From IMG/VR virus record IMGVR_UViG_3300028364_000131, positions 1 to 25,577 of that record: a stretch of DNA of 25,577 nucleotides; one strand, given 5' to 3'. Below are positions 14,399 through 22,101 of this stretch, one piece after another. The notes below the pieces were generated by a model. That model was not told the origin of the DNA. It was given only the letters and a program-made list of their open reading frames with translations, and did no database searches. The DNA comes from a virus. How positions within the stretch are numbered: position 1 is the first letter of the stretch; every line of letters starts with the position of its first letter. A program made the position numbers and the translations under genes.

Positions 14399-16813
14399 AT
14401 GTCGGTATTTCCAAAATTAGGGATATTAAATGAGAAGATTAAAAAAACCATGGAAGAGCGAGCAGGTAATAACTTACTTGCGAGTAAATTATCTGCATGG
14501 GTACGGATATCATCTGCAGTAGATGGTGGACTGATACTGGAATCCGTACCCAAAAAATTAAATAGTGAAGGTAATACGATTAATTCATCATTCGAGGATT
14601 TCTACGGTAACTCCACTAAATCCGGCCGTGTTGGGTTGGATATGGGTGGTAAATCCGTATATGCCGAAGGTGAGGACAGGGGATACAGACCAAGTCCTTT
14701 GGTTGATTCCATTAGTATTGAAAATGGAACAAGCGGACTTTCCAGAAAAGCAAAATTCAATATAATATGTTACACCTTACCACAGACTGAAATAATAACA
14801 AAACATTTTCTGGAACCAGGATACACGGTATTGGTAGAATTCGGTTGGAATCTACCATCATCATTACAACAGAAGGATCCAGTCACACCGTGTTATATCG
14901 CCAGTTTCAATAACTATAATTTCATCACGGATAAACGCGTAAACTCAAACGGCACATACGATGGATTTATGGGATTCATTACGGGTGGGAGTTACTCCAG
15001 TGGTGATGATGAAACATATATAGTTACCGTGGAACTGACAACATTGGGGGAAATACCATCATACTTACAGGTTCAAAAAACAGCAGTAAGTAATAATTCC
15101 AACTCGGATGAATTTCAGGAACCAGATACATCACAAGAGTATAGACCAGAAGAAATAGAGTCAAATGGTGATAATTCCGATAAAATTGGAGATGGACTGT
15201 TCAAGCAGGTATATAATAGGTTACCAAATGAAAAGAGAACATTATATGCAAAGGACTTATTACTTGAAAATGATGTATTGGGAAATCCATTTTCTAGTGA
15301 ATGGAATTTCATAAACACGGATGAATCCGTAAGGAACAGATTCATGTCGGTGGTGGATTCGATTCAAATAACAAGTAAATCGGGTGATGAATCCAACATA
15401 GATATTCCATCGGGTACATCATTTATTACCGACCAATCATTTATAAGAATGGAGCTCGCGTTCAAGATATTGAACTTATACGGTATACAATTAGAACCAT
15501 CTATAAATACACCAGAAGGTATGTCATGTGGCGGTAATACACCATCGAACCCATCCTATAATTATACCATTGCAACGAACGATACTATTCTAAGAGCACA
15601 TAAACATATGTACTCCACTGATATAAATAAATTATACATACCTAATACTAACTTACCAGAGTTTGGCTTGAACGAATCATTGTATGGATTAAGGGAGGGT
15701 TCATCATCGGATTTTATAGATGTAAATAATCCAACTGTAATTAATGGTAATATGTGGGCTTACTCCGGAAAGGAGAATTTCAAGAAATATGAATTTCCAT
15801 CGACAGAAAAATTAAAGATGGGTACGGATGTAAATCCACTAAAAGATGTCAACGATGTAGATGCACAACCATTTACATGGGGATACCTACGTAATCTATA
15901 CGTAAACTTAAATTTCTTTTTAGAGGTTATTTCTAGATCAAATTTCGTCGCGAAGGATTGTTACTATGAATTACTGAACGGTATATCTTCTGCTACAAAC
16001 TCATACTGGCAATTCGAATTACAGGAAAGACCTGCGATTACAACGATTAATGGTACTGAATATTCGGTACATCAAATGGAAGTAGTAGAACAAACATTTA
16101 CAGGAGAAATCAGGCCATCGTTCATTGAAAAAGTATCAATGTTTGATCCAGTTGGAACGAATACCCCGTTCTTAACTTCAAATTTCACTATAGATATACC
16201 TGCAGCAATGAAGAATTCAATATTGGGTAAACGATCATCACTCAAACTTGAAACAAATACAGATGGCCAAGGAATGGAGCTGGGATTATTTTCGAATAAA
16301 CCAGATCCGGTCATGCAAATTCTCGATAGTTTCAAAGAACCGGCGGAACCAATAACACAAAAACCCGTTAGTAGTGGTGCTACTGTAGGTGATATACGTA
16401 AACGAAATTTGGAAAAATTTTCTAGGGAAGCTACATTATTGATAACAATCCGCGACAAATCCAAGATAACTTCAAGTTGGGCTTCCACCGAAACTGCAGC
16501 ATTGGGTAGGGATTTCGTAGTAGGAACATTCAGTGATACCACTTTGTTAAAACGATTCGAACTTGCGTTTATGAATAATCTATCAAGTGATGCAGGTGGT
16601 AAGACCACAAGTAATCCTGCAATACTATCGATTGAGTTTACATTTGATACATTGGGTATTTCTGGAATAAAAGTCGGAGACGTATTCCGAGTAGATAAAT
16701 TACCGAAAAAATATACTTCCGGCATTTTCCAAGTAACCGAAACATCACATCAACTATCCGATAGTCAATGGGTGACTTCGGTGACAGCTAAAATGAGAAA
16801 TATAAACATATAA
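14399..16813 (+). CDS. Large baseplate hub protein (gp27/VgrG-type hub)
   Basis: This 804-residue protein has an N-terminal hub-type barrel segment at about residues 100-150: 'VDSISIENGTSGLSRKAKFNIICYT', then 'FLEPGYTVLVEFGWN'. A 'FMGFITGGSYSSGDDETYIVTVELT' stretch follows. The last 110 residues ('LKRFELAFMN', 'PAILSIEFTFDTLGISGIKVGDVFRVDKLPKKY', 'GIFQVTETSHQLSDSQWVTSVTAKMR') resemble the second barrel of gp27/gpD-like hubs. An Asp/Ser/Glu-rich insertion lies at about residues 225-265. The middle 350 residues are unassigned and may be extra domains. It would sit at the tip of the tail, carrying the spike. No lysozyme motif was recognised. Its stop overlaps the next start. Confidence 0.7.
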   Translation: MSVFPKLGILNEKIKKTMEERAGNNLLASKLSAWVRISSAVDGGLILESVPKKLNSEGNTINSSFEDFYGNSTKSGRVGLDMGGKSVYAEGEDRGYRPSPLVDSISIENGTSGLSRKAKFNIICYTLPQTEIITKHFLEPGYTVLVEFGWNLPSSLQQKDPVTPCYIASFNNYNFITDKRVNSNGTYDGFMGFITGGSYSSGDDETYIVTVELTTLGEIPSYLQVQKTAVSNNSNSDEFQEPDTSQEYRPEEIESNGDNSDKIGDGLFKQVYNRLPNEKRTLYAKDLLLENDVLGNPFSSEWNFINTDESVRNRFMSVVDSIQITSKSGDESNIDIPSGTSFITDQSFIRMELAFKILNLYGIQLEPSINTPEGMSCGGNTPSNPSYNYTIATNDTILRAHKHMYSTDINKLYIPNTNLPEFGLNESLYGLREGSSSDFIDVNNPTVINGNMWAYSGKENFKKYEFPSTEKLKMGTDVNPLKDVNDVDAQPFTWGYLRNLYVNLNFFLEVISRSNFVAKDCYYELLNGISSATNSYWQFELQERPAITTINGTEYSVHQMEVVEQTFTGEIRPSFIEKVSMFDPVGTNTPFLTSNFTIDIPAAMKNSILGKRSSLKLETNTDGQGMELGLFSNKPDPVMQILDSFKEPAEPITQKPVSSGATVGDIRKRNLEKFSREATLLITIRDKSKITSSWASTETAALGRDFVVGTFSDTTLLKRFELAFMNNLSSDAGGKTTSNPAILSIEFTFDTLGISGIKVGDVFRVDKLPKKYTSGIFQVTETSHQLSDSQWVTSVTAKMRNINI

Positions 16814-17208
16814 TGGATATCAACAAAAGATATAACATATTGAAACCTGACACAAATCGTGAATTGGGTACATCCGTAAGTTCATACATTCCAAGACCAA
16901 CCGAATCAGATTATACCAAGGGGTATATCAATAGATTCTTTGTCCAGCGGGTAAATGATAAATCCGCACCTATATACGAAGTAAACACTATTGAGTTCAA
17001 TAGATTACAATCTAATTTTCTATTCAATTCCACTTCACTTAGATGGAAAATATCAGGTACAAGAGAACCGCAGTTTAACAAGGATGGTATTATTATGGAT
17101 AAGGGTATACGTGAATCGAATCGAATATCCATACAATTGGCATCATCGATAATGCAGAATATTAAACTATATTTACCAAATCTGGCACAATTTTCAAAAA
17201 ATGGATAA
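16813..17208 (+). CDS. Small baseplate-associated protein
   Basis: This 131-residue protein has 'GYINRFFVQRVNDKSAPIYEVNTIEFNRLQSNFLFNSTSLRWKISGTRE', then an acidic/basic turn and a helical end 'NRISIQLASSIMQNIKLYLPNLAQF'. The 'RyFvqr.ND.s.pi.Ev....f' segment is a small conserved module that I associate with structural operons of T4-like phages outside the coliphages, where its role is unknown. Its ATG overlaps the stop of the hub gene (TAATGG), and its end overlaps the next start by 8 nt, so it is made together with the hub. Confidence 0.7.
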   Translation: MDINKRYNILKPDTNRELGTSVSSYIPRPTESDYTKGYINRFFVQRVNDKSAPIYEVNTIEFNRLQSNFLFNSTSLRWKISGTREPQFNKDGIIMDKGIRESNRISIQLASSIMQNIKLYLPNLAQFSKNG

Positions 17209-17416
17209 ATTGGACGAATTTTATTTAAGTATAATAACACCTCCGGAACTGGTAGAGGGTATGGGTTACGATGAATTTTGTGATTGGGTGGAAGTCGGCA
17301 AAAAATCATACATAGAGGATTCGATCGTAGAATTCAAAAAATACGGTATGGGTGGTCATATTCGGATAATGGAAATAATACTTGAAAGAAAAACATATAA
17401 TTCCTTGGAAATCTAA
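17201..17416 (+). CDS. Hypothetical small acidic protein, last of the late operon
   Basis: This 71-residue protein begins MDKLDEFYLSIITPPELVEGMGYDEFCDWVEVGKKS and is acidic, with no known motif. It overlaps the previous gene by 8 nt, which implies translational coupling. A non-late promoter (17404-17435) starts inside its last codons. No terminator is seen after it. Its place at the end of the baseplate operon suggests an assembly or regulatory role, but nothing in the sequence proves it. Confidence 0.65.
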   Translation: MDKLDEFYLSIITPPELVEGMGYDEFCDWVEVGKKSYIEDSIVEFKKYGMGGHIRIMEIILERKTYNSLEI

Positions 17417-17435
17417 TAAATTATTTGTATATTGT
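17404..17435 (+). promoter_or_regulatory. Promoter: CTTGG-N19-TATATTGT
   Basis: CTTGG (17404-17408) and TATATTGT (17428-17435) are separated by exactly 19 nt, as in the accessory cassettes. It lies partly inside the 3' end of the gene at 17201. The predicted leader is about 35 nt to the ATG at 17474. Confidence 0.5.
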
Positions 17436-17473
17436 GCATTATAATATATAATAAACAAAAACAATATGTTTCT

Positions 17474-17677
17474 ATGGAAATAACATATAGAGGTAAGGTT
17501 ACACAAAAATCAACAAACACATACGTAAACGCAAGATACCCCGTGGGTACTAGGATAGAAGTAAACCACTACTGGTTCTCATGTGGTTGGTTGCCGATAC
17601 TGAATACCGTTTTTGATTCTGCAATATTAGATTTAAAAAACGTAGAATGGGAAACAAATGTGGAAGTTTCTATCTAA
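17474..17677 (+). CDS. Hypothetical small protein
   Basis: From ATG 17474 this gives 67 residues (MEITYRGKVTQKS, then 'NARYPVGTRIEVNHYWFSCGWLPILNTVFDSAILDLKNVEW'). The frame is open from a TTG at 17432, but that codon overlaps the predicted -7 box of the promoter, so the ATG is preferred. The sequence suggests a small beta-barrel or sheet protein; no family is recognised. It is the first gene after the late operon and is expressed from a promoter of the accessory type. Confidence 0.6.
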   Translation: MEITYRGKVTQKSTNTYVNARYPVGTRIEVNHYWFSCGWLPILNTVFDSAILDLKNVEWETNVEVSI

Positions 17678-17680
17678 AAA

Positions 17681-17712
17681 TTAGGTCATTCCAAATATTC
17701 ATCGTATATTAG
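17681..17712 (+). promoter_or_regulatory. Promoter of the DNA polymerase gene: TTAGG-N19-TATATTAG
   Basis: TTAGG (17681-17685), a 19-nt spacer, and TATATTAG (17705-17712) match the accessory cassette without its upstream half. The -7 box ends only 5 nt before the ATG at 17718, so the message would be leaderless or nearly so. Confidence 0.7.
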
Positions 17713-17717
17713 AATCC

Positions 17718-19064
17718 ATGATTATAATTGAAACTCAAAAAGATATAGATATCTTTAAGTTATATTGGGATACAGAGCCATGTTTTGTATTTCCTGTTTG
17801 GTGTGATTTGGACAAACATCCAATGAACAACACTATGTCATTCCTATATATTAGATTTCGCGACCAAGAAACGGATGATGGTGATGTTGTTATGGATTTC
17901 ATAATTCCGATAAATCATAATGATTGTTTAAATATTGAATTGGATTTATCACATTCATCCCAACCAAAATTGGTATATAATAAGAAGGGATTACTACAAT
18001 CGGATACGGGAATACATAATATACATGATATTGGTTCATATTTATTCTTTAATCGGTACTCCGAGTACCCTAATGGGTTGGAAATCAAACTAATAGAGGA
18101 TTTAACGAACTTTTATACTAGATTGGGGTTTAGGGATAACTTGGGTAAGATACTCCCTATAATGAAATGGTGTGAGGTATTACGGGATATTACAGATCCT
18201 ATAATGGATGTGGTCGTAGAATTACCACTAAATCATTTAATTGGTAAAAATTGGATAGATGATACCATGATTCCGACTCTTTCGGAGATTGAAAGATTGG
18301 GTATCCGAACCGATACTAAAAAATTTACAGATAGGTGGCCGGATGTGTCAAATTCCAAAAACCATTCAAAAAACCTAAAAGATGATATTATTTACACCGA
18401 GTATAACCCATATACACTAACATCTCGACCATCGAACAGACACGGTGGTATTAATTTTGGAGCTCTAAACAAATCCGATGGTACTCGTGAGGTGTTCATC
18501 CCTAGGGAAGGAAACGTGTTCATTGGATTCGATTACGATGCATACCATATACGGTTGATAGGAAAGTTGATTAATTACGAATTACCCAGAACATCAGCTC
18601 ACCAATGGTTAGCGGACCAATATGGGTGTACATACAAGGAATCCAAGGACAGGACGTTTACAAATCTATACGGTGGTATATCCAATGAAGATAAGAATAT
18701 AGAGTTTTTCAAAAAAACCGATGAGGTTATACAATATATGTGGGAACGTGCAAAAAATCTAGGTTACTTTGTGACTCCCAATAATCGTAGGATACAACTT
18801 GATTGGATCGAATCCCCAACTCCACAAAAAATATTCAACTATTTCCTACAAGCTATGGAAACCGAGTTCAATATGGATGTGATGGGGAAACTTTTGGAAA
18901 GGGGTTACGGAAAATATTTGGTACTATATCAATATGATTCATTTACGTTCGATATCCCATCTGATCCGGAACTAAAACGAAAATTGTCCGAAATAAAGGG
19001 TATATTGGAAAAAAACGGATTTCCTGTAAACGGTTCTTATGGTGAATCGTTCGATAAAGTATAA
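17718..19064 (+). CDS. Compact family-A DNA polymerase, no proofreading domain seen
   Basis: This 448-residue protein has a complete set of Pol A palm and finger motifs. 'SRPSNRHGGINFGAL' (residues 236-250) corresponds to the 'GRLSS.PNLQNIP' stretch. Motif A is F-D-Y-D-A-Y-H-I-R (271-279), with the metal-binding Asp at 272. Motif B is K310...F314...Y318-G319 (O-helix Lys and Phe kept; the Arg eight residues before the Phe is replaced). Motif C is Y-D-S (406-408), with the second catalytic Asp. The residue normally Glu in motif A (the nucleotide-sugar sensor) is His277, and HDE is YDS. The first 170 residues lack DxE exonuclease motifs and may be a degenerate exonuclease. T4-type phages normally use a family-B polymerase, so this gene is unusual beside a tail module. 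Confidence 0.85.
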   Translation: MIIIETQKDIDIFKLYWDTEPCFVFPVWCDLDKHPMNNTMSFLYIRFRDQETDDGDVVMDFIIPINHNDCLNIELDLSHSSQPKLVYNKKGLLQSDTGIHNIHDIGSYLFFNRYSEYPNGLEIKLIEDLTNFYTRLGFRDNLGKILPIMKWCEVLRDITDPIMDVVVELPLNHLIGKNWIDDTMIPTLSEIERLGIRTDTKKFTDRWPDVSNSKNHSKNLKDDIIYTEYNPYTLTSRPSNRHGGINFGALNKSDGTREVFIPREGNVFIGFDYDAYHIRLIGKLINYELPRTSAHQWLADQYGCTYKESKDRTFTNLYGGISNEDKNIEFFKKTDEVIQYMWERAKNLGYFVTPNNRRIQLDWIESPTPQKIFNYFLQAMETEFNMDVMGKLLERGYGKYLVLYQYDSFTFDIPSDPELKRKLSEIKGILEKNGFPVNGSYGESFDKV

Positions 19065-19132
19065 ATATAATATGTATATCACGTACTATACGTAGGTGTA
19101 CATTGGCATCATAGATTTTAAATTGAAGCAAA

Positions 19133-19279
19133 ATGATTACATTATTATCAATTGGGTGCACCACTTTTTACATATTTGGTGCAATTCTATCAACCCTAAT
19201 AACAGGATGGAATTTAAGTAAAACACATGATGTATTTAAAATATTGACTTGGCCAGTTAGTTTGTTTTTCGAACGATAA
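19133..19279 (+). CDS. Small single-pass membrane protein (48 residues)
   Basis: A short frame from ATG 19133 to TAA 19277-19279 gives 48 residues (MITLLSIGCTTFYIFGAILSTLITGWN..., then 'TWPVSLFFER'). Residues about 2-24 are hydrophobic and could span the membrane. It has no known family. Small membrane proteins of phages can modify lysis or exclude other phages, but there is no proof here. No clear Shine-Dalgarno site or promoter was found, so it may be expressed with the polymerase gene. Confidence 0.5.
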   Translation: MITLLSIGCTTFYIFGAILSTLITGWNLSKTHDVFKILTWPVSLFFER

Positions 19280-19326
19280 CCTTGTCCATGTGTATGTGTA
19301 TAACAATAGTATAAAAATATAGAATA

Positions 19327-19926
19327 ATGAAGTTAAAAACATTTATTGCAGAAGTATTGAGTGAAATAGAATACCGTTCCAACGAAGGTATTGTTGATTT
19401 AAAAAAGGAATCCCACATAACCATTTTATCGGAAATATTGGATGAACTTGGTTTAAGTGAAATGAAATCGGAACTAATATCGAACCTTACAGAGGAAAAG
19501 GATTTTAAAAATTCTGTATTGAACCGGGAAATCTCATATAATGATGAATCGGGTGAAACCAAGAAAAATAAAGTCGGTAATCTGTTAAGACTCAAGGATG
19601 ATCATCCGGGAAAAATATCTGCAGAAAGAGCACTACCATCTGATCCAGATGAAGTACAGAAAGTAATGGATGAATTGGGTAACGAAAATCAACCCAAGAG
19701 AAAAGATGATGTAAAGGATACAAACCCAACATCTACGGAAGATGGTGAAGAATCTGTACCTGAACCAGAAACGGGAACTGCGTTCAAGGATTCACAATCG
19801 GATTCATACCTTGATTCTTTACCGGAGGGTGATCCTGCTAATGAATCGGGATCGGAATCGGAATCGGAATCATACCTTGATTCTTTACCAGATGGGGATC
19901 CCGCAAAACTAGATAATAAAGAATAA
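19327..19926 (+). CDS. Acidic repeat protein with capsid-targeting-like N-terminus
   Basis: This 199-residue acidic protein starts MKLKTFIAEVLSEIEYRSNEG. Its first residues match the T4 internal-protein leader (MKTYQEFIAE) unusually well, including F-I-A-E with a prohead-protease-type cleavage site after residue 9. The first 80 residues are helical. The C-terminal 90 residues are Asp/Glu/Ser/Pro-rich and likely disordered, with two copies of SYLDSLPxGDPA (residues about 161-172 and 181-192) joined by an (ES)n stretch. This combination suggests a head-internal scaffold-like or co-packaged protein. The next gene starts 9 nt downstream. Confidence 0.65.
   Translation: MKLKTFIAEVLSEIEYRSNEGIVDLKKESHITILSEILDELGLSEMKSELISNLTEEKDFKNSVLNREISYNDESGETKKNKVGNLLRLKDDHPGKISAERALPSDPDEVQKVMDELGNENQPKRKDDVKDTNPTSTEDGEESVPEPETGTAFKDSQSDSYLDSLPEGDPANESGSESESESYLDSLPDGDPAKLDNKE
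19843..19872 (+). repeat. Hexamer microsatellite (GAATCG-type, five units)
   Basis: GAATCG-GGATCG-GAATCG-GAATCG-GAATCA encodes ESGSESESES between two copies of SYLDSLP. Slippage could change the linker length by two residues at a time without changing frame. Confidence 0.8.
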
Positions 19927-19935
19927 AAAAAACAC

Positions 19936-21567
19936 ATGGATAAAAAAATATCGGATAACACGGATAGATTGAATAGCTTCATAAAAATCGGTTATAGTGA
20001 TAGTAAGGGTGCACCCGGAAACCCGGGTTCTATGCTAAACGAAATCATATCCATACAATCAGCGACGGATTACCTCAATAATTCATTTGAATATAATTAC
20101 GATACCGCACTAGCACTGAACATAGAATCACTTCGGGACAGTAAGTTGGGTGAGGAAAATGATGGAATAAAATCTGCGGGACGGGTAAAGCTTGCAGCTG
20201 CAAAACTCGTTGCAACGGAATATGGAATTTCGGTGGGACTCGCGGCTAAATCCATAATAGCGACCAAATCCGCAGAAAGTAAATATAATCGTGTAATGGA
20301 ACGTATTGTTAAAAAAAACAATATGAAAAATTTTGAAACAATACCATTGTTCGGTGATGTGGATGGGTTGAAACTTCAAATAGATATTATAAATGGTACA
20401 AGGGGTGAAGTAAAAATAGGCAATACCATAATTTCAAAAGAAGATGCAATCAAAATCGTAAACGAGTCAGGTAAAGGTGGAAACCCATCCGATACCGCAA
20501 TATTCATACACAACAATGATAATGGAAACTTACACATGACATTCTATTCCGATAAGGATTGTACGGGTGCAATTATTGCACAATCTACCTTAAACGCTGA
20601 AATCACATTGAAACGGGAAGAATTAAACAAGTTAGTACAATCCGGTATACTATCAATGGAGGAATCAACGTACTACTCATCACAGATGGAATCGGCATCC
20701 AATCTGTTCTCCGAACTTGAAAATTCGTTGAGTGATATTGTATCTGGTCCCGGAAAACATCTATCCACCCAATGTATAGATGAGTTGATTGAAATCGCTA
20801 AAACTTCTTCTAAGGGAGCAAACCCCGATAAATACTGGAAAGCGGCAGTTGTTTCAAAATTCACATCACCACAAAATCCTGCATACAAAAAAGTGCAAAA
20901 ACTCCTACTATCGGATACAAATGTACCACCTACTGATAATGAAATGATGGAAACATATATAAGATACATAAACTTGAAGGAAAACCAAGGTAGTCTTATC
21001 ACAATAGATCAAAGAATGGTTATAGATTTATCGAACTTATCCAACGGTCCCAGATATGCATCGGAAATAGGTGAAATCCGCACGAAAACAGTTGAAGTGG
21101 ATTTGAAGTTGATAAGACGATTGGATAATAAGGTAATAAAGATCGATGGAATGGAAGTAGGATTGGGTACATATTTAGAAGCTGTGAACGTTTTTAATAA
21201 ATTACACTTGAATATGTTGTTCGGCGGTGATGGTGTATATTCCGATCCAGATGCATTTTCACAGGAAAACGGTGGGGTAACGGTCGACCGGGATTCCTTA
21301 TCCAGATGTTTACCGTTCAAGACTAAATATGAATCATTTGTTAATTTTGAAGTGGGTGATGATGTACCACAGATAAAACGTCGTGGTAAAACGGTAACCG
21401 GATCTACAAAAATAGTATATGCTATTAAAGATGATGGAAGTAGATTTGCTATATGTGAAAAGAAACAACGATCAAAAAGTGGAGATTTAGGTAAATTGAA
21501 TACAGTTTATAACTACCATAGGGATTTACAAAAATGTTTAGATTCCAATAAACGTGGAATATTGTAG
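19936..21567 (+). CDS. Unknown 543-residue protein, co-expressed with the acidic protein
   Basis: I do not recognise this protein with confidence. Residues 80-125 are helical (GRVKLAAAKLVATEYGISVGLAAKS). Residues 183-220 form an alternating 'NPSDTAIFIHNNDNGNLHMTFYSDKDCTGAIIAQSTLNAE' unit whose Asp186 and SDK (205-207) faintly recall the core of PD-(D/E)xK nucleases, with Ser where Asp/Glu is usual. The C-terminal third is beta-rich ('KVIKIDGMEVGLGTYLEAVNVFNKL', 'KRRGKTVTGSTKIVYAIKDDGSRFAICEKKQ'). It begins 9 nt after the acidic protein's stop and is probably in the same transcript. A virion-associated or DNA-acting role is possible but unproven. Confidence 0.7.
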   Translation: MDKKISDNTDRLNSFIKIGYSDSKGAPGNPGSMLNEIISIQSATDYLNNSFEYNYDTALALNIESLRDSKLGEENDGIKSAGRVKLAAAKLVATEYGISVGLAAKSIIATKSAESKYNRVMERIVKKNNMKNFETIPLFGDVDGLKLQIDIINGTRGEVKIGNTIISKEDAIKIVNESGKGGNPSDTAIFIHNNDNGNLHMTFYSDKDCTGAIIAQSTLNAEITLKREELNKLVQSGILSMEESTYYSSQMESASNLFSELENSLSDIVSGPGKHLSTQCIDELIEIAKTSSKGANPDKYWKAAVVSKFTSPQNPAYKKVQKLLLSDTNVPPTDNEMMETYIRYINLKENQGSLITIDQRMVIDLSNLSNGPRYASEIGEIRTKTVEVDLKLIRRLDNKVIKIDGMEVGLGTYLEAVNVFNKLHLNMLFGGDGVYSDPDAFSQENGGVTVDRDSLSRCLPFKTKYESFVNFEVGDDVPQIKRRGKTVTGSTKIVYAIKDDGSRFAICEKKQRSKSGDLGKLNTVYNYHRDLQKCLDSNKRGIL

Positions 21568-21615
21568 GAAAATTACGATTTAATCCACAATAGTACACCT
21601 AATCATTTATGTTCT

Positions 21616-21625
21616 TATATTTATG
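21616..21625 (+). promoter_or_regulatory. Candidate late promoter TATATTTATG
   Basis: TATATTTATG matches the late core except for its last base. It overlaps the in-frame ATG at 21623, which argues that the next gene really starts at 21644. Confidence 0.5.
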
Positions 21626-21643
21626 AATGAAAAGGATACTAAT

Positions 21644-22039
21644 ATGAAATCACAACTACTTTGTACATTCACAAATAAAGAAGAATTAGAACAAATTCTT
21701 GTAGAGATACAGGATACGTACACGTTGGTCTATAATTACATATACGTTCTACAGAACAAAACCAACTTAGAAGAACTATATGTGACCTATAATATAGATT
21801 CACTTGACCAACCAAATAGACCACTTAGAGATACGATTTTGGTTCATAGAAAAAAGGAAACCAATACACTATATACTATTAATGCATTGAACCAATTGGT
21901 AAAGGAAGAAAACAATGGGGTATTGGATAAAACATTTGAGATAGATTGGGTATCCATTAAAAATTCAATAATGGTAACCAGCACGGACGGACCACGTAAA
22001 ATACCTACACGTATATTTGAAATAATACCCTTCACGTAA
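21644..22039 (+). CDS. Conserved phage protein of unknown function
   Basis: This gives 131 residues from ATG 21644 (MKSQLLCTFTNKEELEQILVEIQDTYTLVYNYIYVLQN). The frame also contains an ATG at 21623, but that lies in the promoter motif. The ATG at 21644 has an AAGGA site 10 nt upstream. The pattern 'LlCTFtnkeel...l.ei...Y..vYnkIYVL.n', 'lY.TYNid', 'i..HRKK.tNTLYTINALN.Li..ENNGVLD..f.i.W' is one I associate with small proteins of marine T4-like phages, with unknown function. It looks alpha/beta and cytoplasmic. A late-type promoter is upstream. Confidence 0.75.
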   Translation: MKSQLLCTFTNKEELEQILVEIQDTYTLVYNYIYVLQNKTNLEELYVTYNIDSLDQPNRPLRDTILVHRKKETNTLYTINALNQLVKEENNGVLDKTFEIDWVSIKNSIMVTSTDGPRKIPTRIFEIIPFT

Positions 22040-22055
22040 AAATTAAATGTTAAAA

Positions 22056-22089
22056 TTTTTGGTAGTATCAATAATTAATCGTATATTAG
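22056..22089 (+). promoter_or_regulatory. Promoter: TTTTTGG-N19-TATATTAG
   Basis: TTTTTGG (22056-22062), exactly 19 nt, then TATATTAG (22082-22089). It serves the metallopeptidase-like gene; the leader would be under 10 nt. Confidence 0.62.
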
Positions 22090-22101
22090 TGTATAAGATT
22101 G

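Noticed and set aside
16072-16725. 217-residue leftward frame inside the large hub gene
   Set aside because: It is the longest antisense frame, but it lies within conserved hub sequence. Frames like this arise easily opposite Ser/Thr/Asn-rich coding sequence; no signals support it.
17432-17473. TTG start extending the 67-residue gene to 81 residues
   Set aside because: The TTG lies in the predicted -7 box, and the added residues (MCIIIYNKQKQYVS) look like translated promoter/leader sequence.
19059-19075. TATAAATATA after the polymerase gene as a T4-like late promoter
   Set aside because: It overlaps the stop codon of the polymerase and is the reverse of the orientation used at the nine other sites; no leftward gene is downstream. 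It may be chance in AT-rich sequence.
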